From contig NZ_NPGA01000018.1 in assembly GCF_002259485.1 (NCBI RefSeq), forward strand, positions 242,296-306,295: 64,000 nt of DNA, given 5' to 3'. Below, piece by piece: positions 1 to 7,287 of this stretch. The notes under the pieces were generated by a model. That model ran no database searches. It was not told where the DNA came from and saw only the letters and a list, made by a program, of their open reading frames with translations. How positions within the stretch are numbered: position 1 is the first letter of the stretch; the number at the start of each line of letters is the position of its first letter. Position numbers and translations under genes: made by a program. The stretch is from Rhodococcus sp. 14-1411-2a. GTDB lineage: Bacteria; Actinomycetota; Actinomycetes; Mycobacteriales; Mycobacteriaceae.

Positions 1-454
1 TCAGTCCGTTGTCGCGGAGGTGCGCGATCTTGACCACTGATACCTGGACGCCGACGGGCAGGCCTGTCTTGCCGGCGAACCGATCACGAAGATCCTGGGG
101 TAGTGAATCGACCTGCTGCTGCCCGCGCGGATCGAACCATGCGAATGCCGGAGCGCGGACAACGTTGTCTTTATCCAGAAGGAAGCCCGTCTCGCCCATT
201 CCGGACACGGCGATCGCATCGATGCGCGACGCGGGATCGCCGGTCACCTCGGGCAATCGCCGCGCGACGGCGTCGAGCAGATTCGCGATGGTGGCGAGCA
301 GGTCCTCGGCCTCGAGGTCGGTGGTTCCGCCCGGGCCGTGATGCCACGGCGTCGGACTCTGCTCGATGAGCAGTTCGCTTCCGGCCTCGTCGATCACGAG
401 CACCTTGATGCCGGTGCTACCGAGGTCGAGTCCCGCTACAAGTCTGGGATTCAC
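1..454 (-). CDS. FGGY-family carbohydrate kinase, C-terminally truncated by the window edge
   Basis: Only the first 151 codons are visible. The reading frame starts at a GTG (454-452) and runs off the window at base 1. The N-terminus carries the sugar-kinase phosphate-binding strand LDLGSTGIKVLV (residues 9-20). Further on come an SGMGETGF segment and AFAWFDPRG (about residues 86-117), as in xylulokinase/gluconokinase-type FGGY proteins, which phosphorylate a sugar or polyol with ATP in the cytoplasm. It starts 10 bases after the stop of the LacI regulator on the same strand, so the two are probably co-transcribed. The sugar cannot be told from the N-terminal third. The neighbours (L-xylulose-reductase-like SDR, polyol dehydrogenase, ABC importer) suggest a pentose, pentulose or polyol product. 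Confidence 0.85.
   Translation of the reverse strand, partial: MNPRLVAGLDLGSTGIKVLVIDEAGSELLIEQSPTPWHHGPGGTTDLEAEDLLATIANLLDAVARRLPEVTGDPASRIDAIAVSGMGETGFLLDKDNVVRAPAFAWFDPRGQQQVDSLPQDLRDRFAGKTGLPVGVQVSVVKIAHLRDNGL
158..169. promoter_or_regulatory. Intragenic copy of the LacI-type palindrome
   Basis: GACAACGTTGTC is a perfect 12-base palindrome inside the kinase gene. The same 12 bases form the core of the palindrome at 1516-1529 upstream of the LacI gene. It may be an auxiliary operator for looping, or chance. Confidence 0.35.
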
Positions 455-464
455 GGGGATGTTC

Positions 465-1469
465 TCATTTCTGTGCAGGTAAGGGGAGTGCATGTGAGAG
501 TCGTTCGACCAGGGAGGTCGGCGCAATCTGTTGCTCCACTTCGAGATAGGGATCGTCGAAGCGCTGCACCAGGCGATCGAACGCGAGGGTGCCGATCCGG
601 TATGGATCCTGGTCGATGCATGTGACGGACGGGCTGACAGCATCGGCGAGCGAGAAGTTGCCGAACGAGACCATCGCAACGTCGGTGCGATCGATCTCGT
701 GCAGCACCGATACCACGGCCGTCGCATGCCGTGCGTTGGCGACGAAGAAGGCGGTCGGCGGATTGCGCAGTGCCAGTAGCTTCTTCACTACCGGCCGTAC
801 CGAATCCGCGGCGTGCGAGACGGGGGGTGCGAGGGCGGCGTCCGGTGTCTGACCGAGGTCGGTGAGGACGTCGAGGTACGCCTCGCGGCGGAGCTGGGCC
901 GTCTGCAGTCGATCGTCGAAGCCGAGCAACGCAATTCGGGCGTGCCCGCTCGCGACCAGTTTCTCGACGGCCTGCTTGGCGGCACCGTAATCGTCGACGA
1001 TGACCGAATCGAATCCCGGGATGGAACGGTCGATGGTCACGGTCGGCAATGTTCGACGCCGAGGCACGAGGAAGTCGCTGTGATCGCCGACAGGCGCGAG
1101 GATGATCCCCCGCACGTGTTGACCGGCCAGCAGCGCCAGCTGGTCACGTTCGCGGTGAGCGTCGAACCCGGTGCTGCCGACGATGACGGCCAGTCCGTGT
1201 TCGAGAGCGCGATCCTCGACCGCACTGACCAACGAGGCGAAGAACACGTCGTCGATGGAATCGACGATGATCCCGATGGTGTTTCCCGATCCCGATTTCA
1301 ACGAGCGCGCAGCGGAATTGGGGACGTAGTTGAGCGTCTGCACCGCGGCCTCGACGCGTTCGCGCAGCTCGGGCAAGACCGTGTCCACGCCGTTGACGAC
1401 ACGGGAGACGGTCTTGAAGCTGACGCCTGCCAATGCGGCGACGTCTTTGATGCTTGCGCGCTCGGTCAC
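465..1469 (-). CDS. LacI-family transcriptional regulator (LacI-1)
   Basis: 334 residues. The N-terminal helix-turn-helix IKDVAALAGVSFKTVSRVVN (about residues 6-25) and the hinge segment LNYVPNSAARSLKSG are classical LacI/GalR features. They are followed by a periplasmic-binding-protein-like sugar-sensing domain (NTIGIIVDSIDDVFFASLV onward). I chose the GTG at 1469, which has GAGAG about 6 bases upstream and puts the HTH at the usual position. An in-frame extension to 1589 would add about 40 non-homologous residues and run through the operator. The gene is followed 10 bases later by the FGGY kinase and diverges from the small P-loop kinase, so it probably represses both directions through the palindrome at 1516-1529 and is relieved by a sugar ligand. 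Confidence 0.9.
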   Translation of the reverse strand: MTERASIKDVAALAGVSFKTVSRVVNGVDTVLPELRERVEAAVQTLNYVPNSAARSLKSGSGNTIGIIVDSIDDVFFASLVSAVEDRALEHGLAVIVGSTGFDAHRERDQLALLAGQHVRGIILAPVGDHSDFLVPRRRTLPTVTIDRSIPGFDSVIVDDYGAAKQAVEKLVASGHARIALLGFDDRLQTAQLRREAYLDVLTDLGQTPDAALAPPVSHAADSVRPVVKKLLALRNPPTAFFVANARHATAVVSVLHEIDRTDVAMVSFGNFSLADAVSPSVTCIDQDPYRIGTLAFDRLVQRFDDPYLEVEQQIAPTSLVERLSHALPLPAQK

Positions 1470-1515
1470 GTGAACTCTCGATCGGAGGAATTGTGTTCGC
1501 TGTAGCAACGGTGCG

Positions 1516-1529
1516 AGACAACGTTGTCT
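1516..1529. promoter_or_regulatory. LacI-type operator between lacI-1 and the P-loop kinase gene
   Basis: AGACAACGTTGTCT is a perfect 14-base palindrome with the central CG step usual for LacI-family operators. It lies 47 bases upstream of the LacI start and 16 bases upstream of the chosen start of the divergent gene, where bound repressor could block both promoters. Confidence 0.6.
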
Positions 1530-1544
1530 TGTATGATTCACGTC

Positions 1545-2126
1545 ATGCCTCGTGTCTGTCAAGATGTTTCCGTGATCGATCGGGATCAACTGCCGGTTCT
1601 GGTCGTCGCGGGTGCTGCAGGAAGTGGAAAGACCACCCTCGGACGCGAGCTGGCGCGCCGCTTCGGCACGGCATTGCTCGACCTCGATACACTCACCAAT
1701 CCACTACTCGATCAACTGGATTCGCTACTGGACGGGCCGCACTGGAACAGTGCAGGGCCGCACGCAGAACGCATTCGTGCCGGCCGGTATGCAGTACTGC
1801 TCGCTGCTGCGAGGGACCTCGTGGAAATCGGTCAGCGCCCCGTTCTGGTCGCGCCCTTCACCCGCGAACTGACCGCGGGCACGGAGTGGGAACGACTGGT
1901 CTCGCAGGTGACCCCCGCAGCAACGATGGTCGTGCACGTCGACGGCTCGCCGGAGCTGCTGGCGCGTCGGCGGGCGGCCCGCGGGGCAGAGCGCGACGCG
2001 CATCGGTCGACGGATCGCCCGGTGGAGAAGCCGCGTGTTCCACATCTACGGATCGATGCCGAATTGTCGACCACACTGCAGGTCGATCTGGTTGCGCATG
2101 CGCTCCAGGATCAGTCGCAGCGGTGA
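1545..2126 (+). CDS. Small P-loop kinase (gluconokinase/AAA-type ATP-binding protein)
   Basis: About 193 residues. The Walker A motif GAAGSGKTT sits close to the N-terminus (about residues 21-29), followed by LLDLDTLTNPLL, which resembles the acceptor-binding DxD region of gluconokinase and shikimate kinase-like proteins. The C-terminal half contains arginines typical of a lid (RRRAARGAERDAHRS). This is the size and layout of small metabolite kinases, so a sugar or polyol phosphotransferase role is likely; the substrate is unknown. The start is uncertain: ATG 1545, ATG 1533 and GTG 1572 are in frame and none has a strong ribosome binding site, so a leaderless message is possible. The 3' end overlaps the convergent second LacI gene by 16 bases. 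Confidence 0.75.
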   Translation: MPRVCQDVSVIDRDQLPVLVVAGAAGSGKTTLGRELARRFGTALLDLDTLTNPLLDQLDSLLDGPHWNSAGPHAERIRAGRYAVLLAAARDLVEIGQRPVLVAPFTRELTAGTEWERLVSQVTPAATMVVHVDGSPELLARRRAARGAERDAHRSTDRPVEKPRVPHLRIDAELSTTLQVDLVAHALQDQSQR

Positions 2127-3118
2127 TCGCTTCCAGGCGTGCAGGATCGGCGTTCGATGAGCTCGACGCCGAGGATATTGCGGCGCTTGAAGCGCTTGCC
2201 GGGATTCTCGATTCGGCCGAGTAGTCGCTCGATGGCCAATCGGCCGAGCCGAGCAGGATTCTGGTCGATCACCGTCACCGGCGGCCACACTGCATCCGCC
2301 AGCGGGAAGTCGCCGAATCCGACGAACGCCAGATGCAGCAATTCCATCTGCTGCAGCACCGGCACGCATGACATGGCCACGCGTGCGTTGGACAGAAACA
2401 GCGCCGTCGGTGGATCGTCGAGTGCGGTCAATGCGGTCAGGGCGTTGCGGGCATCGTCGCGGCCCATGACGCCGAGCGCAACGAGCGACTCGTCGAACTC
2501 GATTCCTTCGGTCTGCAGCGACTCTCGGTATCCCTCGAGCCGATTCCGGCTGGTGGGAATATTGGCACTGTCACCGATGACCGCGATGCGAGTGTGTCCC
2601 AACCGAAGCAGATGATCGGTGGCCAACACCGCCCCGCCGTGATCGTCGTCGACGAAGCTGTCGGCCTTGAGGCCGTCGGGTGCGCGATCGACGAAGACCG
2701 TCGGAGTCTTGTCGATCCAGCGCTCCAGGTAACCGTGATCGGAACCCGTCGGCGCAATGATCAAGCCGCTCAACTGTCTACGCAGCAGCGACTCGACCAG
2801 GGCCTGCTCCTGGTCACCGTCGTGCCCCAGGCTCGTGACCAACACGGCCATGTCGTCCTCGCGAGCGCGCTCCTCGATGGCTCGTGCGATGGAGGAGAAG
2901 AACGGATCGTCGATATCGGGCACGGCCACACCGATCGCTGCCGCTTGACCGTTGCGAAACGACGTCGCCATCGTGTTCGGAACGTAGTTCAGCGAATTCA
3001 GGGCATCGGTGACGCGAGCGCGCGTTTCGGGGTCGACGTGCGGATCGTTGTTGTACACCCGTGAGACGGTCTTGGCGCTGACTCCGGCCAGTGCCGCGAC
3101 ATCCTGCATGGTGGTCAT
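2111..3118 (-). CDS. LacI-family transcriptional regulator (LacI-2)
   Basis: 335 residues starting at ATG 3118, preceded by GGGGGTAG. The HTH (TMQDVAALAGVSAKTVSRVYN, about residues 3-23) and hinge LNYVPNTMATSFRNG match LacI/GalR regulators. The effector domain follows, with IGVAVPDIDDPFF and a C-terminal VTVIDQNPARLGRLAIERLL segment. It resembles LacI-1 in the ligand domain (both have LADAV.P.VT.IDQ.P.R.G.LA). It lies just downstream of the SDR gene on the same strand (31-base gap), so it may share that transcript and bind the three palindromes between the SDR and the ABC operon. Confidence 0.9.
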   Translation of the reverse strand: MTTMQDVAALAGVSAKTVSRVYNNDPHVDPETRARVTDALNSLNYVPNTMATSFRNGQAAAIGVAVPDIDDPFFSSIARAIEERAREDDMAVLVTSLGHDGDQEQALVESLLRRQLSGLIIAPTGSDHGYLERWIDKTPTVFVDRAPDGLKADSFVDDDHGGAVLATDHLLRLGHTRIAVIGDSANIPTSRNRLEGYRESLQTEGIEFDESLVALGVMGRDDARNALTALTALDDPPTALFLSNARVAMSCVPVLQQMELLHLAFVGFGDFPLADAVWPPVTVIDQNPARLGRLAIERLLGRIENPGKRFKRRNILGVELIERRSCTPGSDHRCD

Positions 3119-3149
3119 GATCTACCCCCGTCTGCTCGTCGTCCGCTCG

Positions 3150-3875
3150 TCATCGACTCGTGTAGCCGCCGTCCACCGGCAACGACACCCCGGTCACCAT
3201 GGAAGCATCATCGCTCAACAGGAAGGCAATCGGCGCGGCAATCTCGTCCTCGGTGGCCCATCGCCCCAGCGGCATCTGTGCCAGGAACGGCTCCTCGATC
3301 TCCGGACGGCCCCAGTAGAACGCGGACATCTCCGTCATCACGACGGTCGGATTGACTCCGTTGACCCGGATTCCGTGGCGGCCGAGTTCGAGGGCCGAAA
3401 CCCGAGTGATGTTGTCCAGGGCGGCTTTCGAGGAGCCGTACGAGATGTGGCCCGTCAGGGCGACGAGACTGGCCTGGCTCGACACGTTCACGATTGCTCC
3501 AGCACCGGCGGCGATCATCGCGGGGACGGTGTACTTGATGACGAGGAGAGCGCCACGCGCGTTGATGGCGATGACCTTGTCGAAGACGGAGATGTCGGTG
3601 TCCTGTGGCGTGGCGATCTCGCCGCCGAAGCCGGCGCAGTTCACCACTCCGTAGAGCTCGAGTCCCTCGACGGCCTCGCGCACGCTGTCCTCGGAGGTCA
3701 GGTCGAACGCGAGAGGCTGCGCGCCGGTCTCGTCGGCGAGCTTGTCCAACGCATCCACCGATTGACCGGCTGCGACGACGTCGGCCCCGTCGGCCACCAG
3801 TCGTCGCACCGTGGCCGAGCCGATACCGCCGCTGGCACCGGTCACCAAGATCTTCCGGCCGTCGAACTTCGCCAT
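3150..3875 (-). CDS. Short-chain dehydrogenase/reductase, L-xylulose reductase (DCXR)-like
   Basis: 241 residues from ATG 3875, with AAGG nine bases upstream. A TTG at 3884 in the same frame is less likely. Classical SDR features are present: the cofactor loop TGASGGIG near residue 12, the NVSSQAS catalytic serine segment, and the YGSSK active-site Tyr/Lys. The stretch ALELGRHGIRVNGVNPTVVMT is characteristic of animal and bacterial dicarbonyl/L-xylulose reductases, which interconvert L-xylulose and xylitol with NADPH. With a kinase, a polyol dehydrogenase and an importer close by, a role in pentitol or ketose interconversion is likely, but the exact substrate is inferred. The gene diverges from the ABC importer across a 408-base region holding three LacI-like palindromes. 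Confidence 0.85.
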   Translation of the reverse strand: MAKFDGRKILVTGASGGIGSATVRRLVADGADVVAAGQSVDALDKLADETGAQPLAFDLTSEDSVREAVEGLELYGVVNCAGFGGEIATPQDTDISVFDKVIAINARGALLVIKYTVPAMIAAGAGAIVNVSSQASLVALTGHISYGSSKAALDNITRVSALELGRHGIRVNGVNPTVVMTEMSAFYWGRPEIEEPFLAQMPLGRWATEDEIAAPIAFLLSDDASMVTGVSLPVDGGYTSR

Positions 3876-3907
3876 GTGCGCCAACCTTCACTGTTTCCGA
3901 ATCGGTC

Positions 3908-3923
3908 ATGTCATCGATGTCAT
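3908..3923. promoter_or_regulatory. LacI-like operator O1 upstream of the SDR gene
   Basis: ATGTCATCGATGTCAT is a 16-base palindrome with a single mismatched pair and a central CG. It lies 33 bases upstream of the SDR start. Its centre is 36 bases from that of the next site, and both fit ATGNCATCGNTGTCAT. Confidence 0.5.
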
Positions 3924-3943
3924 CCGCCGCATGTGCGTGCTTG

Positions 3944-3959
3944 ATGACATCGGTGTCAT
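3944..3959. promoter_or_regulatory. LacI-like operator O2
   Basis: ATGACATCGGTGTCAT is a 16-base palindrome with one mismatched pair and a central CG. It shares the half-site of O1. Confidence 0.5.
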
Positions 3960-4090
3960 GGACGGTACCGTAGCGCCGTTCCGCTGGGTCGAAAATCGAG
4001 TAGATCGCAACTATCTCCAGTTCAGAGACGGTACCGCTCGGTCCGATAGCGGGTCGAAGGTGCGGCTTCTGCCGTGGGCAGGATCTGTGC

Positions 4091-4108
4091 CATGTCACCG
4101 GTGACATG
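4091..4108. promoter_or_regulatory. LacI-like operator O3 upstream of the ABC importer operon
   Basis: CATGTCACCGGTGACATG is a perfect 18-base palindrome, related in its outer half-site to O1 and O2. It lies about 175 bases upstream of the ABC ATPase start, and a further GTGACA lies at about 4125. The rest of the 3876-4283 gap holds no convincing gene. Confidence 0.5.
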
Positions 4109-4283
4109 AATTTTCACGAAACACGTGACAATGCGGGTTGCGTGGGTCACACTCGTTTACACAACGAGCCCCGCAGGGAGCTCGACCTGCCTCGCAGATC
4201 ACGATCTCCGACCGTGCTGCACAGGCACCGGTGGGGGTGTTCATCCCGCACCCGACGGTTTTCGATTCGACCAAGGAGTATCC

Positions 4284-5063
4284 ATGGCCAGCGTTGCACC
4301 TGTGGCGACACCGATCCTCGAGGCGAGGGGATTGTCGAGGAGCTTCGGAAACGTGCGCGCCCTCGACGACGCCGATTTCGACATCTACCCCGGCGAGGTC
4401 GTCGCCCTCATCGGCGACAACGGTGCAGGCAAGTCGACGTTGGTCAAGGCGCTCTCGGGCAGTCTCGCGGTCGACACCGGTGAGATCCTGTTCGACGGCA
4501 CTGCGGTCGATCTCGACAGTCCCACCGTGGCAGCGGAACTCGGCATCGAGACGGTGTTCCAGGATCTGGCTCTCGCGCCCCACCTGAATGCGCAGCAGAA
4601 CATGTTCCTCGGCCGGGAACTGCAGGCGAAAGGGCTACTGGGGCACCTAGGGTTTCTCGATGTGTCCACGATGCGCAAGCAGTCGCAGGACGCGTTGAAC
4701 GAACTCGGAGCCACTGTGCGCAGCCTCACCGTTCCCGTCGGAGCCATGTCGGGTGGCCAGCAGCAGGCCATTGCGATCGCCCGTGCGGTCGCCTGGGCCA
4801 AAGGTGTTGTCTTCCTGGACGAACCGACCGCGGCGCTCGGCGTCGTGCAGACCCGAAACGTTCTCGACACCATTCGCCGCGTGGCGGACAGGGGAGTGGC
4901 CGTGGTGTTCATCAGTCACTCGATGCCGCACGTGATCGAGGTCGCCGACCGCATTCAGGTACTGCGGATGGGCAAACGCGTCGCCACTCTCGACGCCAAG
5001 AACACGACCATGGAAGAACTCGTCGGCGCGATGACCGGCGCAACCACCGGAGCCACACGATGA
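4284..5063 (+). CDS. Sugar ABC transporter ATP-binding protein, single-domain FrcA/RbsA-like
   Basis: 259 residues from ATG 4284, with AAGGAG (4273-4278) upstream. An open frame extends back to 4125 but lacks homology and crosses the promoter. Walker A GDNGAGKST is at residues 44-52, the signature MSGGQQQ near 155, and Walker B VVFLDEPTAAL near 175. Ribose-type importers usually have a two-domain ATPase of about 500 residues; this protein has one nucleotide-binding domain, as in the fructose importer FrcA, so it should act as a homodimer with the permease encoded next. Its stop overlaps the permease start (ATGA). It energises sugar uptake at the inner face of the membrane. Confidence 0.9.
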   Translation: MASVAPVATPILEARGLSRSFGNVRALDDADFDIYPGEVVALIGDNGAGKSTLVKALSGSLAVDTGEILFDGTAVDLDSPTVAAELGIETVFQDLALAPHLNAQQNMFLGRELQAKGLLGHLGFLDVSTMRKQSQDALNELGATVRSLTVPVGAMSGGQQQAIAIARAVAWAKGVVFLDEPTAALGVVQTRNVLDTIRRVADRGVAVVFISHSMPHVIEVADRIQVLRMGKRVATLDAKNTTMEELVGAMTGATTGATR

Positions 5064-6157
5064 CCAACCAGACCATCAGCCCTTCTCTCGAGCCGATGCC
5101 ACCCGGCGACACACCGTCTCGCCACTCCTTCGATCTCGTCGAAGCGCTCGGTAAGTTGGCCCGGGTTCAGGTGTTCCAGATCGTGCTCGTATTGGCCGCG
5201 ATCTGCCTCGTGTTCTCGATCATGGCGCCCGGCAGCTTCCCTGAGTGGGGCAACATCCGCCAGATCATCCAGAACGTTTCCATCCTGGCCGTCCTCGGGA
5301 TCGGCATGACGTTCGTCATCGTCACCAGTGGCATCGATCTCTCGGTCGGCTCCGTTCTCGTCTTTTCCGGCGTCGTCTCGGCCAAGACCATGGCCGCGAT
5401 CGGCGGCGACGGGTGGGGAGTTGCCGCCGTCGGAATCGTGGTGGCACTGGGGTGTGGCCTCTGCTGGGGATTGCTGAACGGTTTCCTGATCGGTAAGGCC
5501 AACGTGCCTCCGCTGATCGTGACTCTCGGGACCCTGGGCGGAGCTCTCGGGCTCTCGCAGGTCATCACCGGCGGCGTCGACATCCGCGACGTACCACCGG
5601 TTCTGGTCGATACCATCGGCTACGGAAACTTCCCGGCCACCACCATTCCACTGATCTCGAGCATCGCGCTGGTGCTCGTGGTGATCTTCGGAATCGTGCT
5701 GCATCGCACCAAGTTCGGCCTCTACACCTTTGCCGTCGGCTCCAAGGAACAGTCTGCTCGGCGCGTCGGCATCAAGGTGGACATGCACCTGGTCAAGGTC
5801 TACGCACTCTCCGGCACTCTCGCTGGACTGGCCGGCATTCTGTCCTTGTCGCAGTACGGCACCACCGCCATCGCCGGACAGTCGCAGACCAACCTCAATG
5901 TCATTGCGGCAGTGGTCATCGGCGGAACCAGCCTCTTCGGCGGCATCGGAACCATGTTCGGCACCGTCGTGGGACTGTTCATCCCTGCCGTGCTGCAGAA
6001 CGGCTTCGTCATCGTCGGAGTCCAGCCCTTCTGGCAGCAGGTCGCCGTCGGTGCTGTCCTCATCGCAGCGGTCTACTTCGATCAGCGCCGACGTGACGCA
6101 GCGAGCCGAGGTCAATCGCCCAGCTCCCTCAAGAAACTCTGGTCTCGAAGTCCCTAG
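5060..6157 (+). CDS. Sugar ABC transporter permease, RbsC/FrcC family
   Basis: 365 residues with about ten hydrophobic membrane segments. Typical BPD_transp_2 features are present: GMTFVIVTSGIDLSVGS (about residues 80-98), GLLNGFLIGKANVPPLIVTLGT, and the C-terminal NVIAAVVIGGTSLFGGIGT and GTVVGLFIPAVLQNGFV loops. These are hallmarks of ribose/xylose/fructose-type permeases. A charged N-terminal tail of about 35 residues precedes the first helix. The start overlaps the stop of the ATPase gene by four bases. It probably forms a homodimer carrying the sugar or polyol delivered by the lipoprotein encoded next. Confidence 0.92.
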   Translation: MTNQTISPSLEPMPPGDTPSRHSFDLVEALGKLARVQVFQIVLVLAAICLVFSIMAPGSFPEWGNIRQIIQNVSILAVLGIGMTFVIVTSGIDLSVGSVLVFSGVVSAKTMAAIGGDGWGVAAVGIVVALGCGLCWGLLNGFLIGKANVPPLIVTLGTLGGALGLSQVITGGVDIRDVPPVLVDTIGYGNFPATTIPLISSIALVLVVIFGIVLHRTKFGLYTFAVGSKEQSARRVGIKVDMHLVKVYALSGTLAGLAGILSLSQYGTTAIAGQSQTNLNVIAAVVIGGTSLFGGIGTMFGTVVGLFIPAVLQNGFVIVGVQPFWQQVAVGAVLIAAVYFDQRRRDAASRGQSPSSLKKLWSRSP

Positions 6158-6211
6158 TTCCGGCCAGCCTCGAAACTCCCTTTACTCAAATCCCTTACAA
6201 GAAAGTCGACC

Positions 6212-7183
6212 ATGATCACATCACGCACCGCCGTCGTTGCACTGAGTGTCGCTTCGGTCTCCGCCATGTTCCTGGCGGGTTGTTCGTCCGACTCCGGAAG
6301 CGGTGGCGGCAGCAACAACATCGCCTTCATTCAGGGCGTCAGTGGCGACGAGTTCTACATCAGTATGCAGTGCGGAATCGAAGCTGCGGCAAAGGACGCA
6401 GGCGTCACAGTCGACACTCAGGGCCCGGTCAAGTTCGATCCCACCCTGCAGAAGCCGATCGTGGATTCGGTTGTCGCATCGCGGCCGTCGGCAATCCTCA
6501 TCGCGCCCACCGACGTGGCCGCCATGCAGGCACCACTCGAGGCAGCCTCCAGAGCAGGTATCAAGGTCGTACTCGTCGACACCACCCTGGAAGACCCGTC
6601 CATCGCGGTCTCCTCGATCTCGTCCGACAACAAGGGAGGTGGGGCAGAAGCGTTCAGCGCCATCGAGCAGCTCAACCCATCGGGAGGCAAGGTGCTCGTC
6701 ATCTCCACCGATCCCGGGATCTCCACCGCCGACGCCCGGGTGGCCGGCTTCGAGGAAGCCGTCGGGGCCAACTCGGCATTCGACTACCTCGGAGTCCAGT
6801 ACAGCCACAACGACCCGGCCGAGGCTGCTCGTCTGGTCTCGGCCGCTCTGGCGAAGGACCCCGATATCGTCGGAATTTTCGCCGCGAACACGTTCGCGGC
6901 CGAGGGCACGGCTACGGGCGTCCGGCAGGCAGGCAAGCAGGATCAGGTCAAGATCGTCGGGTTCGACGCAGGCCCCGCCCAGGTCAAGCAGCTTCGTGAG
7001 GGAACAGTGCAGGCGCTGATAGCGCAGCAGCCCGACACCATCGGCACCGACGGTGTCGCGCAGGCCATGGCCGCCATCAACGACGAGCCGGTCACCGCCG
7101 ACATCTCGACCGGCTTCCATGTCATCACCGCCGAGAACATCGACGGCGAGGGCGCGCAGTACGTCTACAAGTCGTCCTGCTGA
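6212..7183 (+). CDS. Sugar-binding lipoprotein of the ABC importer (RbsB-like)
   Basis: 323 residues with a lipoprotein signal peptide ending in the lipobox LAGC (Cys about residue 24), followed by a Ser/Gly linker. The mature protein is a type I periplasmic binding protein: NNIAFIQGVSGDEFYISMQCG, SAILIAPTDVAAMQAPLEAA, GIKVVLVDTT, GIFAANTFAAEGTATGV and IVGFDAGPAQVKQLREG follow the ribose/xylose-binding protein layout. It should capture the ligand outside the cell and deliver it to the permease. It is third in the operon, 54 bases after the permease gene. A strong hairpin downstream may allow it to be made in excess over the membrane parts. Confidence 0.9.
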   Translation: MITSRTAVVALSVASVSAMFLAGCSSDSGSGGGSNNIAFIQGVSGDEFYISMQCGIEAAAKDAGVTVDTQGPVKFDPTLQKPIVDSVVASRPSAILIAPTDVAAMQAPLEAASRAGIKVVLVDTTLEDPSIAVSSISSDNKGGGAEAFSAIEQLNPSGGKVLVISTDPGISTADARVAGFEEAVGANSAFDYLGVQYSHNDPAEAARLVSAALAKDPDIVGIFAANTFAAEGTATGVRQAGKQDQVKIVGFDAGPAQVKQLREGTVQALIAQQPDTIGTDGVAQAMAAINDEPVTADISTGFHVITAENIDGEGAQYVYKSSC

Positions 7184-7210
7184 TCCCTGACGTGTAACCC
7201 CCCTTCAGCT

Positions 7211-7255
7211 GCGGTGGTGCTCCTGGTGGCAGACCATGCCCGGGAGCGCCACCGC
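7211..7255 (+). terminator. Intercistronic hairpin (partial terminator or mRNA stabiliser)
   Basis: The arms 7211-7226 and 7240-7255 form a 16-pair stem (two G-U pairs) around a 13-base loop. No U-run follows. It lies between the binding-protein gene and the dehydrogenase gene, so it may reduce read-through or protect the upstream message. Confidence 0.6.
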
Positions 7256-7287
7256 TCACCACGTTCGTCCGACCCCGAGGACCTGTC

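Noticed and set aside
1..219. Minus-strand open frame at the window start
   Set aside because: It is a different frame from the FGGY kinase, which has recognisable sugar-kinase sequence in 1-454.
7183..7287. Possible riboswitch before the dehydrogenase gene
   Set aside because: Only a simple hairpin is present; no conserved aptamer pattern recognised.
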